Assembly (NCBI RefSeq): GCF_000003815.2
Contig: NC_049983.1
Coordinates: forward strand, 12,727,481 to 12,781,087
DNA from: Branchiostoma floridae
Taxonomy: Eukaryota; Chordata; Leptocardii; Amphioxiformes; Branchiostomatidae
DNA: 53,607 nt
Reading direction: 5' to 3'
This document shows positions 11,651 to 24,079 of this stretch, one piece after another; the stretch's first letter is position 1, and every line of letters begins with the position of its first letter. The notes under the pieces were generated by a model, which had not been told where the DNA came from, ran no database searches, and was given only the letters and a program-made list of their open reading frames with translations. The translations under genes and the position numbers were made by a program.

Positions 11651-14600
11651 TGGGGAATCCTATTGTCCAATTGAATTAGATCAGCCAGGGACATGACAGC
11701 TCGTGATGGATGGCATCCTCAAGCACTTACAGATTCATCAATTAAAATCTGTTTTGCCACAAATCGCATCTAAATTTTCGGCAGACATAGTCTCAGAAGC
11801 GCCCAAGGTGCTGTCTGTGATAAAAGTTTTCCCCAATTACACTGTTGACTTACCCGCAATTAAAAAGCAAGTGAAAGTTGAGAGGCACAAGTCTCATCAA
11901 TAGAAATCTCATTATGGTGTGTAGTTAACCAAGCGAGACCAGGAACTGTGGTATCTGTTTAGCATGGCAAGTCTCCAGGGAGAATAGGAGTAAAGTCAGT
12001 CGCCCAGGAACAAAACCCAGAAGTGGGTAGGGACACTAACCACATGACATGCGGTTGAGGAGGCATCAAGTGCATGCACGACAGACAGGCTTCTAGCGTT
12101 TTTGTCACGCATCCTTTGCCTAAGTGTGCCGGCCTGGTCTTGAGACATTCCATCCACTTCCCTTCCAAGAACCTTGCTGTTTGCACAACATCTTGAGAGA
12201 CCTTCTTTTCCTCTCCTCTTCACCTGTCAAGTACATCACTATGGGAAACGTGTGTGGCAGTGAGGTAGGTGGATAGAAATCAGTAACGTTTCTTTGACCA
12301 AATCTCCATTCAGATATGCAGCAAAAAAAGTACTAGGATATGAAGGAGTTTTTTGAGAGGGTCAAAGCTTTGTTTAGTCAAACTGCAATATCTTTGATCC
12401 CTTTATTTGAAGGTTTACTTTTTATAGAAGAAAGCATGATATCATTATGAGGTGTTGCCGCAGACTACTGTGAGGAGAAATATGGTATTCAATTAAGTTG
12501 AGGAATTTTTCCTCCATAGCTACATTTGGCTGATTATGTTATCAAGCTATTCCTGTGTTCCTCTATTATTGAAATCCCAAACCTATCTTGTAACCATGTG
12601 TTCTGGGGTTGACCTATTTCCTTAGTATGTGCTTTTCCCACAAAGATGAACTGTGGAAGGTTAGCATCTTTAACAAGATTTATCGTCATCATCAAACTGC
12701 CATTGTGAAATCATGTACTTGACACATTTTACGAGACTCCCTGTGAAAGGAGAAATCTTCAGATCTTCTCTCCCATTGTTCTTGTGCAAGCATGATAGAA
12801 ATTATGTTCTGGAAACATTAGAAAACGAGAGTTCTCACCGAAGAAGATGATGTCACCAAAAATACCATCGCTATAGCAGTAATAGGCTATTTGTTCAATT
12901 GATGAGAATCTCGTAAATGTAGCCAAATGGGACATTCCAAAAGTGTTCACCTGCAGCTATGCATATTTTATAGGTTAGATTATCAGTTGCATGAAGTTTT
13001 CCTGATTCCAGTACAGGCCCCGATGTGTTTGTGTGCAGTCTTTGAGCTGACCTTATTTTTGTTGGGCCATCTCTGTTACCCTCGGTAGCTTCAAACGTTG
13101 AGGATGAGTGGCCTTTTTGTACAGCACCAGATCAACTGTGGAGCAAAGTAAACTGTTTACATGTAGGCTCCCTTTCTTCCTCCACACCCGCTGCCGTTTT
13201 GGACCGGCAAGTCTGCAAAAGGGGAGATAAAAGAGGTGCAAGCAGGAGCCGCACAAAGGGACCCCAAATTTCCTGGTGCCAAATTTGTGTGAGGGAATTT
13301 TGTCCAGAGCCAGTTGTTCTTGCAGCCGCACATCAAAGCCCCGAGCTGCTGACCACTGGGGGTAGGGCGTGTGCTCCTCATGTGGAAATCAAAGTAAACT
13401 GTTGTTGGTGACTTTCTTTTCTCAAGTGACAATTTGCTTTTTCTGGAACATATCAGTCAGGAGGCACCCATCACTGGGAGAAAACCAGGGGCTTTGCTCC
13501 GACAAAGAGTCTACTTAACCAAAGCTTTTTGCGTTGCCAAGGGCACCACCCCACTCCTGATCCGGAGTAAGCTAAAACCATACTGTTGCAGGAGATCAAA
13601 GGAAATTGCAATCACTAAGGGATAGTTTTACAACTTCTCTTTGTCAATGGTTATGGTCTCTAGGACTTGCCCATCAGTTAGTTATCTTCTCTTCTGACAT
13701 TTCACATGCCTTGCACATGATCTAAGGGCAACCATTCTTCCACTGAGCAAGCACTCACCCGAACATGTGAAATGTCAATGTTGTAAATTTTCATCATTAC
13801 GTTTTAATGACTGTCACGTGTTTTTGCTGCCACATAGAAATTTGATTTGTTTGAAAGAAAGACAAATATGCTCATTGCTAAAGGGATTACTTTTAGCTTA
13901 AAATCTGATTATTTAGCTCAGAAAGTCATCAAATTTTCAATGATTTATCCTATGAAGTTGTCAGCCTTTCAGAGGCTGTCTTACAGAGATGAAAACATAT
14001 TTGTTATTCTGGTGTGTGGGAATAAAAGAGGGGTGATGGATGCATGTAAAATTGTACAATTATTTGCAGTCTAAATCCCGTGTTGTTCCAGCCATAAATT
14101 TCCCAATGTTGTTAGTGACTTTCATCTGTCATGTGGCTGGCTCATGGTTGGGAAGAATCACTCTTGTCCCTGCTAATTGGTTAGGATTGATGGGTTCGTC
14201 TGAGAAGCTTCTTCAGGAGACAAACTGCAGGTGTCTCCAGCACTGAGCCGAGGTGTTATATTGGTTTCAAATCCTTTAAAGAATGGAGGTTGGGGGAAAT
14301 TGTCTGTTAAGGTGTCTGAGTTTCCATGGATTTTGTCTAATCTATTCAATAGTTGTGCTGGGGATATCAGGTGTTGTTTCCTAGTGCAGGGATGACTGAA
14401 GGGATGTCCTGTAAATGTGCCATGTGTTATATTTCAGCCTTGTCTCTTATGGCTAACATGGACTCTTGGCTGATTAAAGGCTTTCTGTGACCAACAGGGG
14501 CTGGTTGAGGATGGATCCTAACCAGCTGGCTCACGCGGAGCCGTTCTGATGGTTTCTCCTCAGGTTTAGTGCAGGCACAAAAGACAGAAACAGGTCCCAC

Positions 14601-14789
14601 TAGGGCTGCCGTAAATGGGCACATTTCGGAATTTCATCATCCAACTGGTGCTCCAAAGCTGCCATTGCCGATGGTAGTGATTGACAGCTCAATCAGACAG
14701 TTGGTGCTTAGCTTTGTGGAAGACATGAATTTCACAGTTGAGGGATGTTTGGTTTGTGTTTGGTGTTGATTTTGGCATTGTGAGTGGAA

Positions 14790-14817
14790 CCATCCATCTG
14801 ACCATCCATCCATCCAG
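14790..14817. repeat. CATC simple repeat
   Basis: CCATCCATCTGACCATCCATC and further units make an imperfect tetranucleotide repeat. Confidence 0.75.
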
Positions 14818-17800
14818 AATTGGGTGTTGAAACCCATCTCTCATCTCGAACCAGACCCAGCGGGTTACTAACCGCCTTTGTTTAGGTAAACACAAGGACT
14901 TTGGTGCTGCCCGAGCAGCTGTAGGCTGCTTTTTGTTTGCGGAATGGCTTGCATTAGGAGAAAACGATACAACATCTCTGTGTCTGGTCACTGTCTGTAG
15001 AATAGGTCAGACTTGTCATCTTCTTCCCCTCCGAACTGCCTTAGCGAAGTTTTTTTACTCGTGCCCTTCACTACATTTCCAGAGATGACAAACCTGCTCC
15101 TTTGTGTCATTGTTTCTGTTATTTCCTGACAGGTTTGCCCTGCAAAGATGTTTTTCGTCACTGGTGTCAGGATGAAGAGGAGATTTAGAGGTCTCAATGG
15201 GACAAGCTTTGGCAGAATATTTGCAGTTGTCATTATGGTGGGATTTATTTCACTTGGAAGTGATTCATGCCTTGACAACTGTTTGGTGTGTTAAAAACAA
15301 AGTCGGGGAGTAATGTCTGTTTGTTTTCGCCCTTTTTTCCCCAGCGCATTACTCTTCCTTGTTTGCGGCCTCCACACAGGTTGTAGCAGGCACGTGGGCA
15401 GAGGTGTGCCAGCATTGTTTGCCTGCTCCGGCCAGTCAGATTCTGTATCGCACTTTCCCACTTTCACTGAAAGGGTCCCTTTGTCCCACACACCTGCCTG
15501 CGGTCCAGGTGGAATGTGGCAGCGATGTTTGTTAAGCATCGGGAGGGGGGCAGGGGTTACCCGCAATCTTCTCGGTCATCCATCTTCCCTGCTCGGCTCA
15601 CACGCCCGACAGGTGAGAGACAACGTTTGTCTGCTGTCACCTGGGCACACCTGTACAAAGGTGTGTGCCTTTGTCTGGTGGACAGGAGACACGGGGTCGC
15701 GACCGGGGCACCCGCCGTTCATGACCTGGGTGATCATTAAAGGCTTTACCTTCGCCATTATGAGTTCGTAAATGTTAGCACACACCTTATGCAATAACAA
15801 GTACAAAGTCACCTGTCATGGCATAACATCAATTGTTAAGCTGTCCTAAAATGTGGCACGCAATAATATCTGTCAAGTAAAATGGTTTGCCTTTACATCG
15901 AGAGAAAACAGGGAAATGTTTGTCGCTTTCATTTCACATTTTGTTTTTACGAGGATTCTTATTATTGATGCCAGGAATGACAGATGTGAAACTTTTAGGT
16001 TACCTGTTCCAATAAGTCCCACCCGACCTATCTACACTGACACACAATTTCTAACACCAAAATAATTAACGACAACACAGGATGTAATATGTGGTTGGGA
16101 ATACCTGTAGCCACGCCCACCACACTAACCTTTGTACCTCAGGACTAGGGGGAAATTTGTAACACAGCTTCTCTGTAGGAAATTGAATTTTGTGCCGGAA
16201 ACCTCCCAAAAGCTGATATATTAGTCTGGCCATGGATAACTGGGAGTAGAAGGGCCTGGGAGGAAATTTCTATTGTGGGAAACAATCAATTGATGAATGC
16301 ATTTTCCTTCAGGGATCACTTTAGAGTTTTGTTTTACTTGAGTTATCCTACTGTCCTATAGCAATGAGGAGAAATGTTGCATAGGATGCTGCTGAATGGA
16401 GTGAAAAAACCAAAGTACCCTGCCCACAAGGGTCAGGGCTACAAGCTTTTGTAGGCAGGCAGGAATCTGCGTCATTGTGGCACCCTGTGCTTGTAATACA
16501 CAGATGTGACCCTCCATCCAGGTGTTAGGCGTTCATAAATCAGACAGGTATGACATCTGTGGGAAATTTATCTTGTTTTGACAATTCGTGTAAAGATGCA
16601 TTAAGGACAAAGACAACCAAAGAGACCACCCTTAAAAGCACAGAAAAACAGGCAGACTCTCTTTGCTTTGTGTCCCTTAAAAGGTTGAAATGTGGCTGAA
16701 GAGGATTACTTTATTGTCATCACAAACAAGTCGTTTTCAAAGGCAAGCCCACGCGTTATCTCCAGAGAGGTGTCTGTTTCTGGGCTTGTTAGTATTGTTT
16801 AGCCTCTTCCTTGTCCCCTGGCAGGACAATTATCACAACAGAAGGCATCTTTTCTTGTTAGAAGATGAAACAAGGCACCTGTGAGGCTTGTGTGTTGTCC
16901 CAGTGATGGGAGGAGGGATAAGGCAGATAAAGATCTACCTTGCTTGTATGCAGACAAACTAATCAGAAGCTTATTCTGCCTGAAGCACTTCAAAAGGTGA
17001 TAGGGTGTTCCTGATGCCTTTGATAGTAGTTGGGGAAATATGTGAGGCATTTTTGCCACCTGAATAGGCAATTATAAAAAGGTAGAAGAAAAGGACTTGT
17101 CCCCTCTATCAGAAAGCCAATTTTACATTTTGCATCAGTCTATTGGGAAAGTTATTGTCCCGTTTGTAGTGCAGGGAAATACCTGTCAGGTATAATGTGC
17201 TGCCACCTGGCAGGCATGGAGGAAACTGCATCGATTTAAGCCTCAGGTTCTTTTTAATGCTGTGTTTTCAGTGTCAGGTTTGAAAATTAAGTAGATATCA
17301 TTTTAATTCATAACTGACAAATTCACTTCCTAAATAGTATGTTATACTTGTGAACTCAAGTTTATAACATAAATTAAATACATACATGTATAAGTGATTT
17401 TACTGCACTGAGCCCCTTCTGTTACAGGTAAAGTAGGTGAAGCAATTAGTGCCAGACAAAATCTTGTATTACACAGGGCAGACCCCACAGCCCAGGGGCA
17501 GGCATGCCTGATAAAGAATAGCTCAATTTAACTCCCTCTCAAGGATCCCCTTTCTTGTTGGAATCACATGTTGCTCATTGTTCCTGTGACATATTGGGCA
17601 CTCAAGAATGAATCCAAACTCTTTATGTGGATCTGCAATGTCCCTCAGATGACAGAGGCTGAATAACATACTTGAAGATAGGTTTCTTTTCCCACGCAAT
17701 TACTCTGGGCTCTTTAAAAGGATAGATAATTACCCTGGCTACTCCTCAACGTTTCCAATCAAAATATTTCAATTGATATTGGTGGGAAACTCCATCGTTG

Positions 17801-20800
17801 TGGACCCAGCTAGTGATGCGTCCAATTTGAGAAGCCCCCAGAAAACAGACAACCATTTGACAAATATTGCCCTTGTCAGACAAATGTACCGGTATAGCTA
17901 TTGCGCATCTCTAGTATATTGTTAATAGTGGCTAGAACAGTTGTCAAATGACCACAACACAAAAGTTTACATATTTTATTTAGGGTTCATAAATCTACGG
18001 GCAGACACATGTAGTAAGGCTAATCTTATCCGGTCAATGGCCCCATTTCGCTGCTATGAGACTAAAATTTGATGAGCTAGCAGAAAGGCACTAGCGTAGC
18101 TTTGACATGGGTTGTACTGTATGTAACACTTGTACAAGTACTTCTGAACATTCATTAGCTGTCTAAGTAGCATGTACATTGGTAAACCACAAGTGTGGAC
18201 AGAATACCTCCAAACTTGTATATCAAACTGCACAACCTTGATGAAAACATTGTGCGATGACAGATAGGCCCTTCTGATTTGTGAGGTGTTGATTCCGGAC
18301 AGCCATAACAAAATTTCCGGCCCTAAAGAACTACTTAAGCAAGTCTTCTGGGTCATCACAACACTTCAAGGTGTTTCCTGGCGCAGGTGTTTGTGTGATT
18401 CACACACTTAAAAAGCTAAGGGGTGAACCACTTGCCATTGTGAGCAGGTCATATACCAGTGTCTAGATAAAGCTACTCATTGTAAAATGTTTTATGGTGG
18501 CTATAAGACTGTACTGTATTAAAAGTATTAGAGTGAACATAGCTCAAGTACATATACATGTTGTCCATAAAAAAGGCTTGATTCCAAGTCAATGGGTACA
18601 AAAACATACATGATCCCTCTTGATATGCTGCTATTTTAGATACATCCCCAAGGACCTTTTTCAACAAGGTGTATATAGTAAGGGCTGTAGTGGTATACCA
18701 CACACTTAAGACATTACCTCCTTCCAAGATTGTGGGAGGAAGTTTGCACAGGACAGTGCTGTGCACACTACAAGTCATTGCCTACAATTAGGGGTCATTC
18801 ATCATTGGGCAGCTGACCACTTGTCAAGGACCAAGGTCACTCTACCTCTGTGTGGTTAACCCTCTGTTCTTATATCTTCATTCTGCTGTTATTTTATGTT
18901 GAAATAATGTAGAAAATAAGTTTTTGGCCTTTGTAATGTATATTCCAAGAGGTGGTTTTGTGAAAAAAAAGTAGTGGTTAGCAATCATTTTAGAGTTTAT
19001 GCTCATTATTTCTTACTTACCTGGCCATAGGACAAACGTGCAGGTGTTTGTTTATGTTTTCCACTTAAATTTGAAATTACCGTCATCTGGTAAGCCACAG
19101 TGGCAAAATGGAAAAATGGTTTGTTTTGCTGACCGTTAGACACCTGCCACGTTCGTTAGTGCACCCATTGTACTCTAGACAGTTGACTTGTGGATGTAAT
19201 GGATTGGGCTTCCTTTTTTTCAGAGTGTCCACAAACATGTCTTTCTTGTACCTTGATCTCTGGCACTTGACCTTTGACACAGGGTCACAGGCTGACCCCT
19301 TCATCACATGCCTCGCCTAGTCGGAGCGTCCATTTCAGAAAGTTGGTTGAGGGCAGACATGCAGTATATCGTGGCCGTTTTATCTGGCAGAGTGGGTTGC
19401 AAAGCTAACACTCTGCAGACGTAGTCTAGACATTGGGATAGGTTTGGTAAATATGTGTAGATAGGTACAAAACAGATTCCCCCCTCCTGAGCTAACCCTG
19501 TGCCAAGCCGGTTCTGCGGTGGTCCAGTCCCCATTTTCAAGTTGCTAAAACATACCGCTGCCAGCACAAAGAATGCCACTGCATTTGGCACATGTTGCAC
19601 ATACCTGCCATTGTCTGTTCTGTGGGCTAACTGCCCGCAATTCAAATGGAGCACAACCGTGTAAAGAGTGCCAACCACAGGTGAAAGTCGTTCTAGACCC
19701 CCCCTTGACTGATGGTCTTGAAAGGATTGGTGTTTCTGTCTGAGGGAAGTGTCTTCTGTAAACAGGGGGGTAAGGTGTACGCTACAACACAGCTGAGGAT
19801 CCAATAGTTTCTCATTTAAGTCCACCATTAAAGAAACTTCAAGGTCATGACCTGGGCGGGATACAGACAGATCAGCTGTAACATTGATTCCCACGGAAGT
19901 ATTGACAGTTGATGTTGGCAAAACCTGCTGTATCTCCATCCCTGTCTTCAGTTATTTGCAAAGGGCTATCAGGAGTGCAGACATGCTTTTTCATTTTACT
20001 GACTGTGTGGGACTTGAACTTATTGATCGAACAGTTCAAACAATGCTAATGCTGACAATGTTGGTTAAAGGTTTCTATGTTATCTTGTTCACCTCCCATG
20101 TCTGACAAGCTGTCTAATGGAGAGCACTTTTTCCCTGGCCAGGAGTCAAAAGAACGACTGGTCAAATAAGGCGCTGCACAGGAGTGATAGCATTCAGTAT
20201 ACTGTACGTGATATCACGTTTGCGGCGATAAGAATCTATGCTTACATGGACTGCCATATGTAGTTCATTCTTGTTACAACTGTCACTCACACACGCCCCA
20301 CTGTTCAAAGTCACCCCCACTTCTCCTTATTTATTTGAGGTTGGGAGCCAAACTGTAATCTGTGTTGAATGTTTATGTTCCTCTCTGTGTATCCTTTGCC
20401 AGTATGTTGAGTTACAGCCAGGAGAGAGTCCTACTTGTTAGAACTTGCCGCCCGCCTATTATTCCAGTAGCTGCCCATTGTTTAACTTGCCCCACCGACT
20501 TTTCACTTCACAAGGTATCAATACAGCAGCTTATTCTTTGTCTCCTTGATTGCACAATGCCCCAACCTGATCAGGTGTCTTATTTATTTTTCCAGGGGTC
20601 TCAAGGATAACACGAATTGCCAAAGTACTTGAAATCTGACAATTTTCCCACTGATTTGTACAGTATCAGCCTTTTGAACCTTTCCGGCTGCTCTTCTGGA
20701 ACAATGTTTACAAATCTTCAACAATATCAAATTAGGCCTGGGAACAGAAGCCAGAAGCACTTCTTGTTTGTTTTGAAGTTGTCCTCTGGTAAGGAAAGAC

Positions 20801-20838
20801 GTTTGTCAAGTCCATTCGATGCAATTGCGTGAAGCACT

Positions 20839-20887
20839 GACGTAACGCACAGGCCGCAATTTCCGGCTACAGTCGCAGAGTTACGTC
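20839..20887. repeat. inverted repeat with GACGTAAC arms
   Basis: GACGTAAC (20839-20846) and GTTACGTC (20880-20887) are perfect complements separated by 33 bases. The loop contains a smaller GCCG/CGGC pair. With the preceding T the left arm reads TGACGTAA, an ATF/CREB-type site. The patch is locally rich in CpG. Confidence 0.55.
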
Positions 20888-23809
20888 TATCATTTTGCCT
20901 CCTGCACCTGAGGAACGCAGAGGCCACTGCTGTTATAATAGTTTCCTCTCGGACAATTACATCACTTCATGCACAGTCATGTATGTGTCAGACATGCCAT
21001 GTAATAATGCACACTTCCTGAGGCAATCTAGCAACCTACTGTTGTGTCTGAAAGTCTGGTCAGCTGAGAAATCTCCTTTGACTCCTAGAGTTAAACACAT
21101 TTCATACACACATGCTTATATGCATTAATGTCGTCACTTTAAAGGTTCCTTGTTGTTGCAAAATGAGAAAAAAATCATTTTCTCTCAGGTGCTCTTCTTT
21201 CGACATGGACTGTTTGCCTTTATCAAGTCCTTAAAAGCACTTCACCTATTCTTACAGTTCAAATGAGAAATTTCTTCCTTGCAGGCAACACAAATGCATG
21301 ACTTCACTAAGTAGCTGTCTTTTGTGTTACCAATGTATAAACACAGTACATGTAACCTATCTATTGTGACCATTCTCTCTGTCCCTTTTCATAGTCACAG
21401 TCAATACAACTGCATGAAAAAGCACTCTACAAGTTATTGGGGAAACTATTTGTACTGTACTTGCTACCAATGCTGGGAATGCAGCAAACACCTGTTATGT
21501 TCTATGTCTTTCAGCATTATGCCATTGTCCCCTTATTTTATTGTCCCAACAAGTGGTCAAACATCTTTTCCAATGTTTTTCCTGTGTAGATTAGAAAAAC
21601 ATTCAATTTAGACATTTCTATTCTACCTAATCCTCCAAAAACTTCAATGTTTGACATCTTTCACCATCATGACTTTGTTGTGCCATTGTCCCTTTGTAGA
21701 CTTTGAACATTGTGCCAAATGACTCAAAAGGAGTGCGTCTCAGTAGTAAGTCATTAAAACATTTGTATAGTTTGGCTTTGTAACTTTGCATTCCTTATGG
21801 CCTCCTTCTGACAATGTTGGAGATGGTATTCAGGCCACTAAAGCCAGCTGGACTTTGTAGGCGACAAAGCGGAAAATTGTTCTTTGATGTCAGAGTCAAT
21901 AAGACTAAGTCCATTAGTTTCATCATTTGGTTCTTCACAAGGAGACTTTTGTTATAGGTGTGAGTGATTGCTGGTTATTAGACAGTTATGTAAAATACTG
22001 CAGTTTAATAAGTGTAGTTACCTTGGTAAATAACCTTACCTTGCTATAGGCATAGGGCTCAATTTAAGGGTGCTAAAGATAATCTGTAGATATATCACTA
22101 CCTCAGGTTGACAAAGATTTATGTCTTGAGCAAGCATAGTTTAAAAGAATGTTTAAGAAATTGCAAGCATAGCTTTGACTAAAGAGATAAAGTTTGTCAG
22201 TAACACTCCTGGCTGTGGACTTGTCAGGTCAAGTTTAATGAAGCGACAAACCACAATGTCTGTGCTAATTCTGTCTCCCTGTTGACAACAGACGCAGTGG
22301 TTACGCATTCATGACTACACACCTGTCAATGACCAGGTGTGATACAATTTCAAGGTAAATTAATGAATCCTTGCAAGTAGTCCAGATTTGGACCTATGGG
22401 AGATAGGAGTACAAAGGAGCAACTTGAAACCAGAACACTTTCTGAGTGGATTTTAACTGTCTAGGAGTGATGGTTTGTTTTGACTGGTGTATGTTGAGGC
22501 AGAAAGATTTGTGTTTGACGGAAGTAAAAATTGTAACCTGAATGCGTGTGGTCCGCACGACAGTGGGATATTCCACCCCATCTCTATAGATAATGAGCTT
22601 CAAATTCATGACAACATTGCAACATCACCTTCTGGAGGATGTCAGCAACCTGCTGTGTTTGTGGCAAAACAGTCAAGGTGTCAGTGCTTGGATTGCAATT
22701 TTCCACCTTCACTATGCCTGTCGTATCCTGTCTTATAAAAACATCATCCTTAATTTCTGACATTTTCTACAAAGGTACACATTTAGAAAATAACTAAACG
22801 ACACCTGTGTCAACGATACCCAAAAATTCAATTTTTTTCACGGATGTTGTACCTCGTATTTTTGTGTAGAGACAAATTTTGCGTATGAATAGTAGAATGT
22901 TTGGTAAACAGTCCAGCGATTCAACATCTAATTTGGCTGTCCTCCACAAGGATATCCAGCTTGTTTTGGTTTTCCCTCCTTAATAATACGGAGTTCCCAT
23001 TTCCTATAAGGGCACACGTGCGGTAAGTAAAGAGAGTAACCCAAGGCATGTCAGATGAAAGGGTTTTAATTGTTCACAGCTTGCAAATATGGACCCACAG
23101 CGGCTGAATCCTTGCAACTTGGTTTGAATCCAATTCCAGAGCAATATTGATGCCTTTGACAACAGGAAGAAGGAATTGGATGATCTAAAACTGTTATTAT
23201 CCATGCTGTGCAGGTTATTGGATGTTGTCCTTGTTAAAACCGCAGAGTACTAGACCAATAAGATCAATGCTAACCAGATACATGACCAGTATACCGCATG
23301 TATCAGCCCTACCAGATATAGGTGACAAGTGGCATAGCAGGTCTTCTATTCCAGCTGTTGTTGAAGGATATACTCAGGAAGTATATGACAGTTTGTGGGG
23401 ACAACGGATGTTTAAGGAGGTTAAAGACACCTCAAGAAATAGAATAAATATGGGGTTCTATTCAAGGAGCTGTCAGGAGCAAACTTAATTAGAAAATTCA
23501 TGGCAGGAAGACAGAAGAACCGGAAGCGATGAGGCACACTTGTTGACAAGGAGACTGGAAGAGTCTTAACTGGACATGGTAGACGTCCCGTTCATAATCT
23601 TGTCAGCACACTGTCTGAGTGACTGATTTATAGAGAAGTTTAGGGATAGTTATTGGCTGGGAAAATGACCCCTTCTGTTTGCAATCCCCACACTCTAGCT
23701 ATCCTCGACGATTCTGAATAACTGGTACACAGTATCAACCCCGCCTGTTTATACACAAAGCCGTTTTAATAGCGGGATAATCAGGTGTCTCTATACGTGA
23801 CTGTTGATA

Positions 23810-24070
23810 AAGCGGCGCTGCGGAAGTTGGATGTTTGTGCTGTTTCTTACTCAGGTGTTTGCTGGCGGGTTGCCGAGGGTAAACACGAGTGAAGCAGGCA
23901 AAACAGGAAGCACTTGCGATCGCTCCGCTCTTATTAAGACGTTTGCGTGTGTGCTGAGTTCCCGAGAAGAAGTCTTCGCTCGGCGCAGCGTATCAGCTTT
24001 GTAGACGGGAGGCGATAAAGCTCAGCGGGAGCCTGACCCACGTGGAGATTACGGCAGACGTCTTCGCAAG
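23810..24070. promoter_or_regulatory. CpG cluster, candidate promoter or enhancer
   Basis: About 23 CpG occur in 260 bases, the densest non-exonic CpG patch I found. It includes the palindrome GCGATCGC (23916-23923) and GCTCGGCGCAGCG near 23978. Short open frames on both strands cross it, but none is protein-like. In animal genomes such patches are often unmethylated promoters; if so this could be a start site for another PDZRN isoform or a non-coding transcript. Direction cannot be told. Confidence 0.28.
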
Positions 24071-24079
24071 TTTGTTTCA

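Larger units (their letters stand above)
9430..11920. promoter_or_regulatory. candidate cis-regulatory region
   Basis: This stretch is denser than its surroundings in homeodomain-type cores (TAATTAGG near 9593, TTATTAATAATTCAATT near 9785, CCAATTGAATTAG near 11668, CAATTAAAA twice near 11740 and 11860), an octamer-like ATTATGCAT near 11455 and a perfect short inverted repeat at 9994-10015. It also holds a CpG cluster at 11475-11650. It has little simple repeat and a complex base order, which I associate with conserved non-coding elements. Nothing coding is convincing. Only a cross-species alignment could confirm function. Confidence 0.22.
11920..23760. other. non-coding stretch, no exon recognised
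   Basis: I find no defensible exon. There are low-complexity bits (CATC repeats near 14790), an 8-bp inverted repeat with ATF/CRE-like arms at 20839-20887, and one unusually long open frame on the minus strand (19304-19939, 211 codons) that resembles no known protein. A short ATG exon candidate, MGNVCGSE followed by GTAGGT, is at 12241-12264. Confidence 0.55.
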
